Notes under the pieces: generated by a model
What the model was told of the DNA's origin: nothing
Databases searched by the model: none
Seen by the model: only the letters and a program-made list of their open reading frames with translations
DNA from: Palsa-883 sp963847615
GTDB lineage: Bacteria; Pseudomonadota; Alphaproteobacteria; Acetobacterales; Acetobacteraceae
Assembly (NCBI GenBank): GCA_963847615.1
Contig: CAWKAN010000013.1
Coordinates: 44,135 to 108,134, forward strand
Length of the DNA stretch: 64,000 nucleotides
Reading direction: 5' to 3'
In this document: positions 46,748 to 56,022 of the stretch, in pieces
How positions within the stretch are numbered: the stretch's first letter is position 1
Layout: every line of letters begins with the position of its first letter
Position numbers and translations under genes: made by a program

Positions 46748-48337
46748 GTAATTGCTCACCCCCGGCGCGGCGATCACCCTGAGCCGCTTGCAAAACCCGG
46801 CTGACGGCGTGAATTTCCGCGTCATTTCATAAGAATGGGCGACACGCCCGCATCCGCCTTGGTATCTGCTCGACTCCGGTTTGAGGGGTAATTCGCCCTG
46901 GCTTTGACTGGCCCAAAAAACCTTTGACACGGTCACGGTCGAGTCGATTCTAAACCAGGGCGTGACCCAGCTTCCCGACCTCAACCACCTGAGCCACGCC
47001 GAGAAGGACGCGCTGATCCGGGCGCTGTGGGCGCAGGTTCAGAGCCTGACGGCTCGGGTGACGGCGCTCGAAGCCAGGCTCGGGGAACCGTCGAAGACAC
47101 CGGACAATTCCAGCCTGCCGCCGTCGAAGGGTCAGAAGCCGAACCAGCCGGAGCAGGCCAAACGTGTTGGACCACGCACCGGCAGTCTGGGTCGTAAGGG
47201 CGGTGGTCGCCCACTGGCTCGCGATCCCGACGAAACGGTGACCGCGAAAGCGGCCGCCTGCGCGCATTGCCAATCCGTGCTGACAGATGCCGATCAGGTG
47301 CTGCACGGTCGTTACGACAAGATCGACCTCCCGGTGGTGCGCCCCGTGGTGACCCGGGTGGAACGTTATGCCGGGCACTGCCCGTGCTGCGGCGGGGTAA
47401 CCCTGGCAGCGATACCCGCAGGCCTGGAAGACGGCTCGCCGTTCAGCGTCAACATCGTGGCGCTGGCGATCTATCTGCGCTTCACCCACGCGATCAGCTA
47501 TCGCCGCCTGACCCAGCTGTTTCTGCACCTCTACGCGCTGCAGATCAGCGAGGGCGCGTTGGATGCAATGTTGCAGCGCGCCAAGCCCTGTTTTGACAAC
47601 GAGGTCGCGGCCATTCTTGCCCGGCTGCGCCGCTCGCGGATCGTCTGTTCCGATGAGACCTCGGTGCGCATCGACGGTCGCACCCATTGGAATTGGGTGT
47701 TTCAGAACGATCAGGTGGTGATCCATGTGGTGCGCAACAGCCGCGCGGCCAACGTGGTCACTGAGACGATGGCGGGCCATCGGCCGAGCATCTGGGTCTC
47801 CGATCTTTATGGCGCGCAGCAGGGGCATGCCGATCTATGGCAGGTCTGCCTGGCGCACCAACTGCGTGACTGCAAATACGCCATTGAGGCGGGCGATACG
47901 ACCTTCGCCCCACGCATGAAGGCGCTGCTGCTGCGGGCTGTCGTGCTGGCGCGGCGGCGCAGGAGCTTGGCCGAGAGCACGCGGCGCAGCTATCAGGCCC
48001 GGCTGGATCGCGAGTTGAACGCCATCATGGTGCTGGCGCCCACCAACCACCATGGCAGGCGACTGCGAAAGCGTTACGGGAAGGTGCGCAGCCACTTGTT
48101 CACCTTCCTGGAGCATCCGGAGGTTCCGCCGGATAACAACGGCAGCGAGAGGGAATTGCGGCCCACAGCCACATACCGCAAGGTCACAGGTGGCTTCCGT
48201 TCCACCTGGGGCGCCGACCTGTTCGCCGGCGTTCGATCCGTCGTTGGCACGGCAGCGCGACGGGGAAAGGATGCGTATCAGGCAATTGTCGCAGTCCTGG
48301 ACGGCGAATTTGTCATTCAGCCGGGTTGAGCAGATAC
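46748..48337 (+). mobile_element. IS66-family insertion sequence, complete
   Basis: This is a 1,590-bp element carrying one transposase gene. Its ends are similar: GTAATTGCTCACCC on the left and, inverted, GTATCTGCTCAACC on the right, starting with the GTA common to IS66 ends. An 8-bp target duplication ACAGAAAT flanks it at 46740-46747 and 48338-48345, the length typical of IS66. It interrupts a dedA-family gene. Confidence 0.88.
46962..48329 (+). CDS. IS66-family transposase (TnpC type)
   Basis: This 455-aa transposase has an N-terminal leucine-zipper-like helix (DALIRALWAQVQSLTARVTA), the conserved PDNSSLPPSKGQKPN, a zinc-ribbon-like part (CAHCQSVL; GHCPCCGGV), then the DDE core with CSDETSVRIDGRTHWNWVFQ, VSDLYGAQQG, QLRDCKYA and the end PDNNGSERELRPTATYRKVT. 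GTG 46962 is the start. The gene reaches almost to the right end of the element. The small tnpA and tnpB of long IS66 members are absent, so this is a single-gene type. It looks intact and may be active. Confidence 0.93.
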   Translation: MTQLPDLNHLSHAEKDALIRALWAQVQSLTARVTALEARLGEPSKTPDNSSLPPSKGQKPNQPEQAKRVGPRTGSLGRKGGGRPLARDPDETVTAKAAACAHCQSVLTDADQVLHGRYDKIDLPVVRPVVTRVERYAGHCPCCGGVTLAAIPAGLEDGSPFSVNIVALAIYLRFTHAISYRRLTQLFLHLYALQISEGALDAMLQRAKPCFDNEVAAILARLRRSRIVCSDETSVRIDGRTHWNWVFQNDQVVIHVVRNSRAANVVTETMAGHRPSIWVSDLYGAQQGHADLWQVCLAHQLRDCKYAIEAGDTTFAPRMKALLLRAVVLARRRRSLAESTRRSYQARLDRELNAIMVLAPTNHHGRRLRKRYGKVRSHLFTFLEHPEVPPDNNGSERELRPTATYRKVTGGFRSTWGADLFAGVRSVVGTAARRGKDAYQAIVAVLDGEFVIQPG

Positions 48338-48345
48338 ACAGAAAT

Positions 48346-48458
48346 GCATGGTAGGTGCGGGTGGCAAAATAACCGCTGGCCAGGGTGGCAACCACCAGCA
48401 AGATGGCAGCAACTTGCCGCACCCAACCGAACGACAGACCCGTCCGCTTCCTGGTCAT
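48346..48458 (-). pseudogene. DedA-family gene, 5' fragment stranded by IS66
   Basis: The fragment encodes MTRKRTGLSFGWVRQVAAIL LVVATLASGYFATRTYHAF, a short basic start and a signal-anchor-like TM. It ends exactly at the IS66 target duplication. Joining it to 46740 restores HAFLLLRSAYDAGSP, so this is the original N-terminus of the gene on the other side of the element. The ATG at 48458 is the likely original start. Confidence 0.78.
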
Positions 48459-48566
48459 CCGGAACCTCGCTTAACCGGCAGCATCCGATCACTAAGCCTC
48501 GACCAGACAGAGTTCGGATTGGAACCTTCCGGCAATCGCCACGGTCAAGCCGGCGGCGAGTGCACC

Positions 48567-48630
48567 TGTCAAACGACATCAGGAACTGGACCCCTTGCGA
48601 CACGAAGAACTGGACCCCCCTGTCGATGTT
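48567..48630. mobile_element. IS21-like terminal fragment
   Basis: TGTCAAACGACATCAGG followed by two copies of GAACTGGACCCC (near 48583 and 48605) resembles the multiple-repeat terminus of IS21-family elements, which start TGTCA. No transposase genes remain. It abuts the truncated Tat-signal gene. Confidence 0.4.
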
Positions 48631-48669
48631 GAACTCTCGGCGTGATGGCTGGGAGGGCTTGTCCAGGTA

Positions 48670-49041
48670 GTCCACAGGGGGGCCCCGCAGCGTGAGCATC
48701 AGCGTGAATGCATCCGGCTGGTTCCAGGCTTGGGCTTCCCAGGTGACGGGTTGATGCTGGGGGCCTACCGCAACCATTGCGGCATTCACCCCGTCGGCAT
48801 TCTCTGCACTGCCGAGCAAACCGGCTCCAGCGGATCCCGCGCCGGGCAAGGCGTCCAGACCGAAGCAGTCGCAGGAGACGGAATCGCGACGAAGCGTGAT
48901 CTCATAGCGGTTCGGTGGACATATCCATGTCTGTGTCGCGGACGCCGCAGCATGCTCCGCGGCGGCGGAACGCGATAGCGGCGCCAATGCTGACGATGCA
49001 GCGGCGGCTGCGCCCGCCGTCAAAATGGATCTGCGCCTCAC
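48670..49041 (-). pseudogene. Tat-signal exported protein, truncated
   Basis: The N-terminal part opens MRRRSILTAGAAAAASSALA, a twin-arginine-like signal. It continues TWICPPNRYEITLRRDSVSC and ends recognisably near LMLTLRGPP, where sequence unlike protein and the IS21-like end begin. The open frame continues through that DNA to 48313 but the added residues look like translated repeat sequence. The family is not recognised with confidence; a secreted carbohydrate-active enzyme is possible. Confidence 0.5.
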
Positions 49042-49104
49042 CTGAATGACTTCCCCAACCTATTGGCCCCGACAAGCATCAGTCAGGCCAGTGATCTGCT
49101 TGCG

Positions 49105-50484
49105 TCATCGTGGCAGCGAGAGGATCGCACGCAGGCCACTTGCCGGCCGGTTGGCCAGTGTGACCTGCCCGCCATGCGCTTGCGCGATCGACTGCGCGAT
49201 GGCCAGGCCCAGGCCGGTGCCGCCGGTCTCCCGGCTCCGCGACTGTTCCAGGCGATAGAACGGCTCGAACACCGTCTGCAACTCGTCATCCGGGATGCCC
49301 GGGCCGTCATCGTCTATGACGATCCTGAGGGCAGTTGGCGACGTAAGGAGCTCGACCCGCGCCGATTTGCCGTACTTCACCGCGTTGTCCAGCAGGTTGG
49401 TGACCGCGCGGCGTAAGCCGCCAGACTGGCATTCGAAGATGACCGTTTCGGCCGGTTCCATGGTAATTGGCAGCCCAGCATCGGCCATATCATCGACGAT
49501 GGACGTGACCAGCGCAGTCAGATCGGTGCGCCGCCATGGCTCCGCGGCAGCTTCGTCGCGGGCGAACTTCAAAGTCGCGTCGATCATGGCGTCGAGATCG
49601 GCAATATTGGCAAGCATCCGGTCGCGCTCCTCGCCTTCCCGCAGACCTTCGGTGCGCAGCCGCAGCAGCGTCAACGGTGTGCGCAGGTCGTGCGACAGCG
49701 CAGCCAGCATGCGCGTCCGGTTCTCTAGAAGCCGTTGCAGACGTCCCTGCATCTCGTTGAAGGCATGTGCCGCCTGACGCATCTCGCGGCTGCCAGCTTC
49801 CGCAATCGGCGGCGCGTTGACATCACGCCCCAGGCGCTCGGCCGCCCGGACGACGGTGCCGAGCGGCGCGGTCACACGCCGGACAGCCCAGATGGACGTA
49901 AGCACAACGATGGCCGACATGACCGCCATGGCGGCCACGAACTGCCATGAGACCGACGGCCCAGAGTCCGGCAGTGCCGCGGCGAAGGACAGCCATTGCC
50001 CGTTCGAGAGTTGGACGGCGGCCTGAAGGCTGCGCCAGCCCACAGCCCCGTGCATCCATGGCCCCATCATAGGCATTGGATGCGCAAACCCAGTGATTGG
50101 CGGACCTGCTGTCCCGGTTACAGCGATCCGCAGACGGGCCGCCAAACCTTCGGGCAACTGCTCGGCTAGATAACTTCGAATCGGCTGGTCAGCGGAATCG
50201 GACTTTTCAGCGGCGGGCGCGGGTGGCTGTGACGAAAGGGAGACACGCAGTGTCGGATCGCTCGCGGCGGCAACGATGCGGCTGCGCCAATCTTCCGGCG
50301 CCTCGTCGATCAGGCGCGCAAGATTGGCGATGCGCTGCGTCGCCGCGTAACCTCCAATCGCGCGCACCGCCCGCTCCCGGTCGGTGGTGTATATCCAACT
50401 GGCGATGAGGTGAGAGACGAGCAGCCCCCCGAGTAGGATCAGGATCACCTGGCCGACGAGGGTGCGAGGCAGTAACCCCGTCAT
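49105..50484 (-). CDS. Sensor histidine kinase, EnvZ-like
   Basis: This 459-aa kinase has TM1 (GQVILILLGGLLVSHLIASW), a periplasmic sensor of about 130 residues with a Met-rich patch (GFAHPMPMMGPWMHG), TM2 (FVAAMAVMSAIVVLTSIWAV), HAMP, HisKA (LAALSHDLRTPLTLLRLR) and HATPase (NLLDNAVKYGKSA, DDDGPGIP, GTGLGLAIAQSIAQAHG). The Met-rich loop suggests copper or silver sensing, but this is inference. It overlaps the response regulator gene by four bases (ATGA). Spy-like and envelope-efflux genes nearby fit an envelope-stress or metal-stress circuit. Confidence 0.9.
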   Translation of the reverse strand: MTGLLPRTLVGQVILILLGGLLVSHLIASWIYTTDRERAVRAIGGYAATQRIANLARLIDEAPEDWRSRIVAAASDPTLRVSLSSQPPAPAAEKSDSADQPIRSYLAEQLPEGLAARLRIAVTGTAGPPITGFAHPMPMMGPWMHGAVGWRSLQAAVQLSNGQWLSFAAALPDSGPSVSWQFVAAMAVMSAIVVLTSIWAVRRVTAPLGTVVRAAERLGRDVNAPPIAEAGSREMRQAAHAFNEMQGRLQRLLENRTRMLAALSHDLRTPLTLLRLRTEGLREGEERDRMLANIADLDAMIDATLKFARDEAAAEPWRRTDLTALVTSIVDDMADAGLPITMEPAETVIFECQSGGLRRAVTNLLDNAVKYGKSARVELLTSPTALRIVIDDDGPGIPDDELQTVFEPFYRLEQSRSRETGGTGLGLAIAQSIAQAHGGQVTLANRPASGLRAILSLPR

Positions 50485-51203
50485 GCCTGGCTAACCGCCG
50501 AAGCGAACATGTAGCCGCCGCCCCAGATCGTCTTGATCACCCGCGGCTCGACCGGATCGCGCTCAAGCTTCTTGCGCAGCCGGCTCACCTGCGTGTCGAT
50601 ACTGCGATCGAAGGCCGCCGCGGCCCGGCCGCGCGCCAGATCGAGGAGCTGGTCGCGGCTGAGCACGCGCTGCGGCCGTTCGACCATGGCCAGCAACAGC
50701 TCATATTCTCCACTGCTGAGCGGCACGGTCACACCGTCGTCGCGCAGAAGCTCCCGGCTCTCGGTCTCCAGAACCCAGCGGTCGAACCGATACCGCTTCG
50801 GCGGCGGTTCCCGTTCGATGCTGGCATCTTCCATTCGACCACGGCGCAACACCGCCCGAATGCGGGCGATCAGTTCGCGGCTGCCGAATGGCTTGGGCAG
50901 ATAGTCGTCAGCGCCCATTTCCAGGCCAACGACCCGATCGACCTCCTCGCCTTTGGCGGTGAGCATGATGATGGGAACATGACTCTCGGCTCGAATTGCC
51001 CGACACAGGGACAGCCCATCCTCACCCGGAAGCATCAAGTCGAGCACGATGAGATCGATCCGGCTGTCCGCGAGGATCTTCCGCATGGCCTTGCCGTCCG
51101 CCGCCGCGCTGACGCGGAACCCATCCTGACTCAGGGCTCGACCGACCAGCTCACGGATTTCGCGATGGTTGTCCACGATCAGGATATGCGGGGCGGCGTT
51201 CAT
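50481..51203 (-). CDS. OmpR-family response regulator
   Basis: This 240-aa regulator has a receiver (LIVDNHREIRELVG, phospho-Asp in LIVLDLMLPGEDGLS, Thr in IIMLTAKGEEVD, Lys in DDYLPKPFGSREL) and a winged-helix output domain (LSSGEYELLLAMVERPQRVL, DRSIDTQVSRLRKKLERDP, IKTIWGGGYMF). The first acidic residue pair is DN rather than DD, so metal coordination at the site may be altered. It is transcribed before its kinase and divergent from the Spy-like gene, a probable target. Confidence 0.92.
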   Translation of the reverse strand: MNAAPHILIVDNHREIRELVGRALSQDGFRVSAAADGKAMRKILADSRIDLIVLDLMLPGEDGLSLCRAIRAESHVPIIMLTAKGEEVDRVVGLEMGADDYLPKPFGSRELIARIRAVLRRGRMEDASIEREPPPKRYRFDRWVLETESRELLRDDGVTVPLSSGEYELLLAMVERPQRVLSRDQLLDLARGRAAAAFDRSIDTQVSRLRKKLERDPVEPRVIKTIWGGGYMFASAVSQA

Positions 51204-51386
51204 GGAACGAACTTAAGCCAGGAGCGATGGAAGGTCCGCTGGAAAATTGTAGCAGGATGCCTCCAGCGGCCGTTCTGACAAACCTTGCCACACATTCGGC
51301 CGCTGCTGACAAATCCCGGTGACAGGCGGGGTCCAGATGTTCCGTCGCGGCCAATACGGTGCCGCGATATGACAAGGAAAATCTCG

Positions 51387-51977
51387 ATGAAGAATATCAC
51401 CAAGGCCCTGGCGATCGGGACCGTCCTCCTGGCAGCCGGTGGCATCGGCGTCGCTGCGATGGCGGAGACGACCGGTCCCGGCTTCAGCCCTCCGTTCATG
51501 CACGGCCAGATGGGCCAGGGCATGGGTCCGGGCATAATGGGGATGCGTGGCGACGCGCAGGGGCAAGGCTTCGGCGACCCGGCCGCCCGTCTGGCCGCTT
51601 TGAAGACCGAGCTCGGCATCAAGCCGGAGCAGGTCGGCGCCTGGGATGCCTATACCAAGGTGGTCCAGGGCACCGCGACGGAAATGCGCGCCAACCATGA
51701 GAAGATCGACCCGGGCACCGTCCAGGCGATGCCCCTGAAGGACCGCATTGCGTTCATGACCACGCAGATGGAATTGCGCGACAAGGCGTCCACCACGATG
51801 AAGGCCGCCGCCAACACGCTGCTGGCGTCTTTGGATGACGCGCAGAAGGCCAAGGCGCACGGATCGCTGCCAGGTCTCGCGGCTCGTGGCCCGGCCAGCA
51901 TGCAGCAGGCCGGCATGCCGATGATGCATCACGGCATGGGTATGATGATGGGTCCAACGGGCGGGGTCACACGCTGA
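51387..51977 (+). CDS. Spy/CpxP-like periplasmic protein
   Basis: This 196-aa protein has a signal peptide (MKNITKALAIGTVLLAAGGI) and a Met/Gly/His-rich start (FMHGQMGQGMGPGIMGMRGD) and end (MPMMHHGMGMMMG) around a helical core (LKTELGIKPEQVGAWDAYTK, AFMTTQMELRDKASTTMKAA) like Spy/LTXXQ proteins. The Met-rich ends suggest Cu(I)/Ag(I) binding. ATG 51387 has AAGGAAA seven bases upstream; ATG 51369 is also in frame. It is divergent from the two-component genes, so it is likely their target. Confidence 0.8.
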   Translation: MKNITKALAIGTVLLAAGGIGVAAMAETTGPGFSPPFMHGQMGQGMGPGIMGMRGDAQGQGFGDPAARLAALKTELGIKPEQVGAWDAYTKVVQGTATEMRANHEKIDPGTVQAMPLKDRIAFMTTQMELRDKASTTMKAAANTLLASLDDAQKAKAHGSLPGLAARGPASMQQAGMPMMHHGMGMMMGPTGGVTR

Positions 51978-52039
51978 CCGTCTTGGGCTGATCCGGCCAG
52001 GGCTGGCGGTGGCGAGCCGCTGGCCCGCTCCGCCGCAGC

Positions 52040-52657
52040 TTATTTACTGAGCACGACCTTGCCGTCGTGCCGGACGATCCTGCCGTCGCGCTCCAGAATG
52101 GCGAGGCCGCGATAGACCGCCTCGCGGGTGAGGCCCAGTTCGGCCGCGATCTCGGACCACGTCCGTTCCGTGACGACGACGGGGGGATTGCCGGACGCCT
52201 GCATCCGCAGCCATGCCATGATGCGCGCGGGCGCCGCGCGGATGCCGCGCAACTCGGCCCGGGCCCGCAAGTCCCTGACCTGGGTTGCCAGCAGCCGGGC
52301 AAAGGCAAGCCCAGCCTCTGTGTCCGATTGCAGAGAGGCCAGGAACTCAGCCTTTGGCAGCGATGCAACCTCAGACGGTATTTCGGCCACGGCGTCACAG
52401 TGATAGGTGGCGGAGAAGGCGCTGGCCTCCGCGAAAGTCTCGCCGGGACGGGCGACGTGCAGCACGACGAACGCGCCGTCTTCCAGGTTTCGCACCAGCC
52501 GTATCCGGCCAACACGCACGCGGTAGAGCGTCACGACCGGATCGCCCTGCAGGAACAGCGTCTCACCGGTATCGAGATGGCGCATCCGTGTGGCCTGGAT
52601 GCCGGGCGCTCCCGGCCAGCCGTCGAAGCCAACCGCGTCTGGTTTGATGTCCGCCAT
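52040..52657 (-). CDS. Crp/Fnr-family transcriptional regulator
   Basis: This 205-aa protein has a cyclic-nucleotide-binding-like beta-roll (MRHLDTGETLFLQGDPVVTL, VVLHVARPGETFAEASAFS), a dimer helix, and an HTH (RTWSEIAAELGLTREAVYRG, LAILERDGRIVRHDGKVVL). The N-terminal Fe-S cysteines of FNR are absent; a single Cys (YHCDAV) occurs in the sensor domain. ATG 52657 (MADIKPDAVG) is chosen; an ATG 12 codons earlier is in frame. It is divergent from the ABC exporter at 52778, which it may regulate. Confidence 0.86.
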   Translation of the reverse strand: MADIKPDAVGFDGWPGAPGIQATRMRHLDTGETLFLQGDPVVTLYRVRVGRIRLVRNLEDGAFVVLHVARPGETFAEASAFSATYHCDAVAEIPSEVASLPKAEFLASLQSDTEAGLAFARLLATQVRDLRARAELRGIRAAPARIMAWLRMQASGNPPVVVTERTWSEIAAELGLTREAVYRGLAILERDGRIVRHDGKVVLSK

Positions 52658-52777
52658 CACGCGCGCCTTTTTGATATGACCCTGATCATACATCTTTCTG
52701 CCGCATGATCGTAGTCATACGTCATAATGAGACTTCTCCGTATCCTGTGGCACGACGTCGTCACAGGTGAACAGCCA

Positions 52778-53779
52778 ATGCCTCTGCCCTTTTCGCTCGC
52801 TGAGATCGCCACGCCGATGATCGAAGCACGCGGGCTGACGCGCCGTTATGGCAGTCGGCTGGCGGTTGCCGGCGTGGATTTCGCGGTCGCTTCAGGCGAG
52901 ATCTTCGGCTTCCTTGGACCGAACGGGGCCGGCAAAAGCACCACCGTGCGCATGCTCACGGGTTACATCCCACCCAGCGAGGGGAGCGCGCGAGTTGCCG
53001 GCTTCGATGTCGCCACAGACCCCGTCGCGGCGCGCGCACACATCGGCGTGGTGCCGGAGGAAGCCAACGTCTATGCCGATCTCACGGTCTGGCAGAATGT
53101 GATGCTGATGGCCGAGTTGCACGCCGTCGGCCGTCGCCAGCGAACCGAGCGGGCGACTGAACTGCTCGGTCTGTTCGAGCTCGTGGGCCGAGAGCGGCAA
53201 AAGGGACGCGACTTGTCGAAAGGGCTGCGGCAGCGCCTGATGCTGTGCATGGCGCTGGTCGCCGATCCACGAATATTGTTTCTCGACGAACCGACCAGCG
53301 GTCTCGACGTCGCCAGCGTTCACGCCATCCACGACGTCATCACGCGGATGAACCGCGAGCGCGGCACTACGGTGTTCATCACCACCCACAACATCGAGGA
53401 GGCGAACAAGCTCTGCCACCGCGTCGCGATTATCAACCAGGGGCGCCTGGCAGCCGTCGATACCCCGCAGGCGTTGCGCGCCAGGATCGATGCGCGCCGC
53501 TCGGTCGAGGTGCGCTTCGCGGTGCCCGGCGTGACGCCAGCCGACGTACTGCCAGAGGGTGGCTCGGCCGAATCTGTTCAGCTGGTCAACGGGTTTCGCG
53601 TCTATGCCGCCGATCCTGGCGACATCGCCCAACAGATCGCCATTCGCTCCGCCGCTCGCGGGATCGATATCGTCAGCCTGAACACGCTGGCGCCAAGCCT
53701 TGAGGATGTCTTTCTTGACATGACTCGCCAGCCGGTCACGCCTAACCAGGGAGTGCCCGCCCATGCCGCCGCCCTCTAG
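52778..53779 (+). CDS. ABC-2 type exporter ATPase
   Basis: This 333-aa ATPase of the DrrA/NatA type has Walker A FLGPNGAGKSTTVRML, signature DLSKGLRQRLMLCMAL, Walker B RILFLDEPTSGLDVAS and H-loop VFITTHNIEEAN, then a DrrA-like C-terminal region ending SLEDVFLDMTR. ATG 52778 has AGGTGAA seven bases upstream; 52727 and 52817 are in-frame alternatives. It overlaps the permease gene by 17 bases, so the two are translated together. Confidence 0.9.
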   Translation: MPLPFSLAEIATPMIEARGLTRRYGSRLAVAGVDFAVASGEIFGFLGPNGAGKSTTVRMLTGYIPPSEGSARVAGFDVATDPVAARAHIGVVPEEANVYADLTVWQNVMLMAELHAVGRRQRTERATELLGLFELVGRERQKGRDLSKGLRQRLMLCMALVADPRILFLDEPTSGLDVASVHAIHDVITRMNRERGTTVFITTHNIEEANKLCHRVAIINQGRLAAVDTPQALRARIDARRSVEVRFAVPGVTPADVLPEGGSAESVQLVNGFRVYAADPGDIAQQIAIRSAARGIDIVSLNTLAPSLEDVFLDMTRQPVTPNQGVPAHAAAL

Positions 53780-54536
53780 CACCTGGTCCAGCCGGTTCGC
53801 CCGGCAGGCTCATGCCGCTTACGTGATCGCCAAGAAAGATGCGGTGATCTACTATCTCAAGCCGCCGGTGATCAGCTTCGGTGTGATCTTCCCGCTGTTC
53901 TTCTACATGGCCTTCGCCGCCGGCCGGCAGCTTTCGGCGGGCACGATAGTGCCGGGGATCGTCGCGATGGCGCTGTTCTTCACCGCCTCAGCGGTCGGAC
54001 CGCTGGTCACGCCATGGGAGCGGCAGGCTCGCACCTGGGAAAGGCTGGCGACCTCGCCTGCCTCGATCTGGGCAATCATCGTGGGTGACATAGCGGCCGG
54101 TATGGCGTTCGGCACACTGATATCGCTGGTGCCGCTCGGGGTTGGGATCGGGCTGCTGGGAGCGATCGTGGTGGACGGAGCCAAGCTGGCACTTGGAATC
54201 GTTCTGGGCGCCCTGGCGTTCTCCGCCCTCGGTGTCCTCCTGGCGGCGCCGGTCACCAACACGCCCTCGCAGGTCATGATGATTTCCAATCTGATCCGTT
54301 TGCCGCTGATCTTCGTCAGCGGTGTTTTCCTGCCGCTCGCCGCCCTGACACCGTGGGCGCGCTGGCTGGCGCCGTTTTCGCCACTCTCCTATAGCGCGGA
54401 CCTGATTCGCATTGCGTTTGGCGGGGTCGGTTACTTCCCTCCGTTGCTCGACGTCGCGGCACTTCTGGTATTCTCCGGCAGCTTTCTGGCGCTGACCCGG
54501 GTCATTCACGCGGCGACGCGGGCGAAGGTCCGGTAA
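53763..54536 (+). CDS. ABC-2 type permease
   Basis: This 257-aa inner-membrane protein has six TM segments with the ABC-2 pattern (VISFGVIFPLFFYMAFAAG; TASAVGPLVTPWERQARTWE; FVSGVFLPLAALTPWARWLA; FSPLSYSADLIRIAFGG). The ABC-2 signature around VFLPL...P..W is visible. It pairs with the upstream ATPase as an exporter; the substrate (drug, metal complex or polysaccharide) is unknown. Confidence 0.9.
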   Translation: MPPPSSTWSSRFARQAHAAYVIAKKDAVIYYLKPPVISFGVIFPLFFYMAFAAGRQLSAGTIVPGIVAMALFFTASAVGPLVTPWERQARTWERLATSPASIWAIIVGDIAAGMAFGTLISLVPLGVGIGLLGAIVVDGAKLALGIVLGALAFSALGVLLAAPVTNTPSQVMMISNLIRLPLIFVSGVFLPLAALTPWARWLAPFSPLSYSADLIRIAFGGVGYFPPLLDVAALLVFSGSFLALTRVIHAATRAKVR

Positions 54537-54651
54537 GTCGATCGAGATGCGCGGTCCGCCGCACCCGCCTTCGGCATCGGTCGGTCAGGCAGCGTTTGCG
54601 TCCGAGACCGTGAACCTTCACGTTTTCCGAGGATGTCCCCAGGGGCAGGCG

Positions 54652-55470
54652 TCAAGAGCGGTCTGGAGATCTGAAAAGAACCCGTCCTTTGGAAATCACG
54701 ATCACTTCTCCCTGACCAAGGGGCTGCCACGGGTCTTCCGTCAAGGCGACGCTCGCCACGAGAGTCACGGTCTGATCAGCGCTCTCGACGGAAACACCGT
54801 TCGCAACGAGGCCTTTCTCACTTCGTTGACACCAGCGCTGAAGGAAGACCAAACCGGGCGCCTCGACCTTGGTCGTCGCCGCCTGCTTGCGGCGGTCCCC
54901 GTGGGCGAACAGCGCATCTCCGTCGGAGTAGAGGAAGTTCGCTGGCCCCAATGCTCTCAGTTCCTGAGCGAACGACGATACGACCGCCAGACGAGTTTCG
55001 AGCGGCGGGATATCACCCGGCTGACGCCATATGTTCCGCAACCGGTCGAGAAGAGCACAGAAGGCTTGCTCCGAGTTTGTCTCTCCAACGGAAGAATATT
55101 GGATGGACCGGAAGCGGGATGAATTAAAAATGCCTGGGAGCCAGCCATTGTGGGCAAACAGATGCATGCGCCCGGCAAGTTCGCGGGTGAACGGTTGCGC
55201 ATTGCGGTAGGCCGGTTCGCCCATCGTGGCCTTGCGGATATGGGCCATGGCGATGGAACTTCGCAGATCATGATCCCGTATGAAGCGCACCCAATCGCTG
55301 TCGTTGACCGGCTGGGCGTCCTTGATCACGCGGACGTCGGTGCCTTCATAGTATGCGACGCCCCACCCGTCCTTAATCATCGCGGGAGCCCCGCCATGCT
55401 CGGCCAGCTTGGTGATGGAGAGGCTCAACGTCGCGGGAAAATCACTCGACATTCCGAGAAGTTCACACAT
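54652..55470 (-). CDS. Class II glutamine amidotransferase (YafJ-like)
   Basis: This 272-aa protein has an N-terminal nucleophile Cys2 (MCELLGMSS), the glutamine-site stretches GWGVAYYEGTDV, SSIAMAHIRKATMGEPAYRN, FTRELAGRMHLFAHNGWLPG and GETNSEQAFCALLDRL. This is the stand-alone GATase_4 type (YafJ/EgtC-like). The partner reaction is unknown. ATG 55470 is required so that Cys2 follows the initiator Met. Confidence 0.88.
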   Translation of the reverse strand: MCELLGMSSDFPATLSLSITKLAEHGGAPAMIKDGWGVAYYEGTDVRVIKDAQPVNDSDWVRFIRDHDLRSSIAMAHIRKATMGEPAYRNAQPFTRELAGRMHLFAHNGWLPGIFNSSRFRSIQYSSVGETNSEQAFCALLDRLRNIWRQPGDIPPLETRLAVVSSFAQELRALGPANFLYSDGDALFAHGDRRKQAATTKVEAPGLVFLQRWCQRSEKGLVANGVSVESADQTVTLVASVALTEDPWQPLGQGEVIVISKGRVLFRSPDRS

Positions 55471-55611
55471 GGTCATCCCGTTTGATGATGTCTTTGACAC
55501 CAATCTCGGCGATTCGGCTCCTCTGGACCGTCTGCGCCACGTTGCCGTGGGTATGGCGGTCCGCTGACGTGCATCATGTCATGTCGCCGCGTCGTCGTTT
55601 GGCCAGGGATA

Positions 55612-56019
55612 TCAACCGTCGGCCCGACGGATGACGCCCTCGAGCTTTGTGGCGGCGGCAACGGTGTTGGAGATCGTTCCGTATTTTCGGACATTCGTGT
55701 GTAGCAAATCGAGCCTATGGTCATCCTCGTCGGTATCGACGATCAGTTCGTAATCGACGGAGACGATCTTAGGTGGGCTGTCCTGGCGAACGCCATGCAA
55801 GAGGACTTCGACGCCGCGCAATTTGAAATCCAACATCGGCGTCACACGTTCGATGCCCTTGATCATGCAGGCCGCGATCGCCGCCAGGAACAGTTCGGCC
55901 GGATTGAAAGCGTCGGGGCGACCATCGAGAGCAGTGTCGAGAACGATTTCGGCCGCTTTGGTGGTCGCCACGCTGCCACGCGCATCGACCCGGCGCGCAT
56001 TCACCCGGTATTCAAGCAT
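55612..56019 (-). CDS. OsmC-family protein
   Basis: This 135-aa protein is of the OsmC/Ohr fold: DGRPDAFNPAELFLAAIAAC with the family Cys, then GVEVLLHGVRQDSPPKIVSV and KYGTISNTVAAATKLEGVI. The second Cys of Ohr-type peroxidases is missing, so it is better called OsmC-like than a peroxidase. It ends an operon after ArsR, permease and thioredoxin-like genes (3-base gap). Confidence 0.87.
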   Translation of the reverse strand: MLEYRVNARRVDARGSVATTKAAEIVLDTALDGRPDAFNPAELFLAAIAACMIKGIERVTPMLDFKLRGVEVLLHGVRQDSPPKIVSVDYELIVDTDEDDHRLDLLHTNVRKYGTISNTVAAATKLEGVIRRADG

Positions 56020-56022
56020 CGG

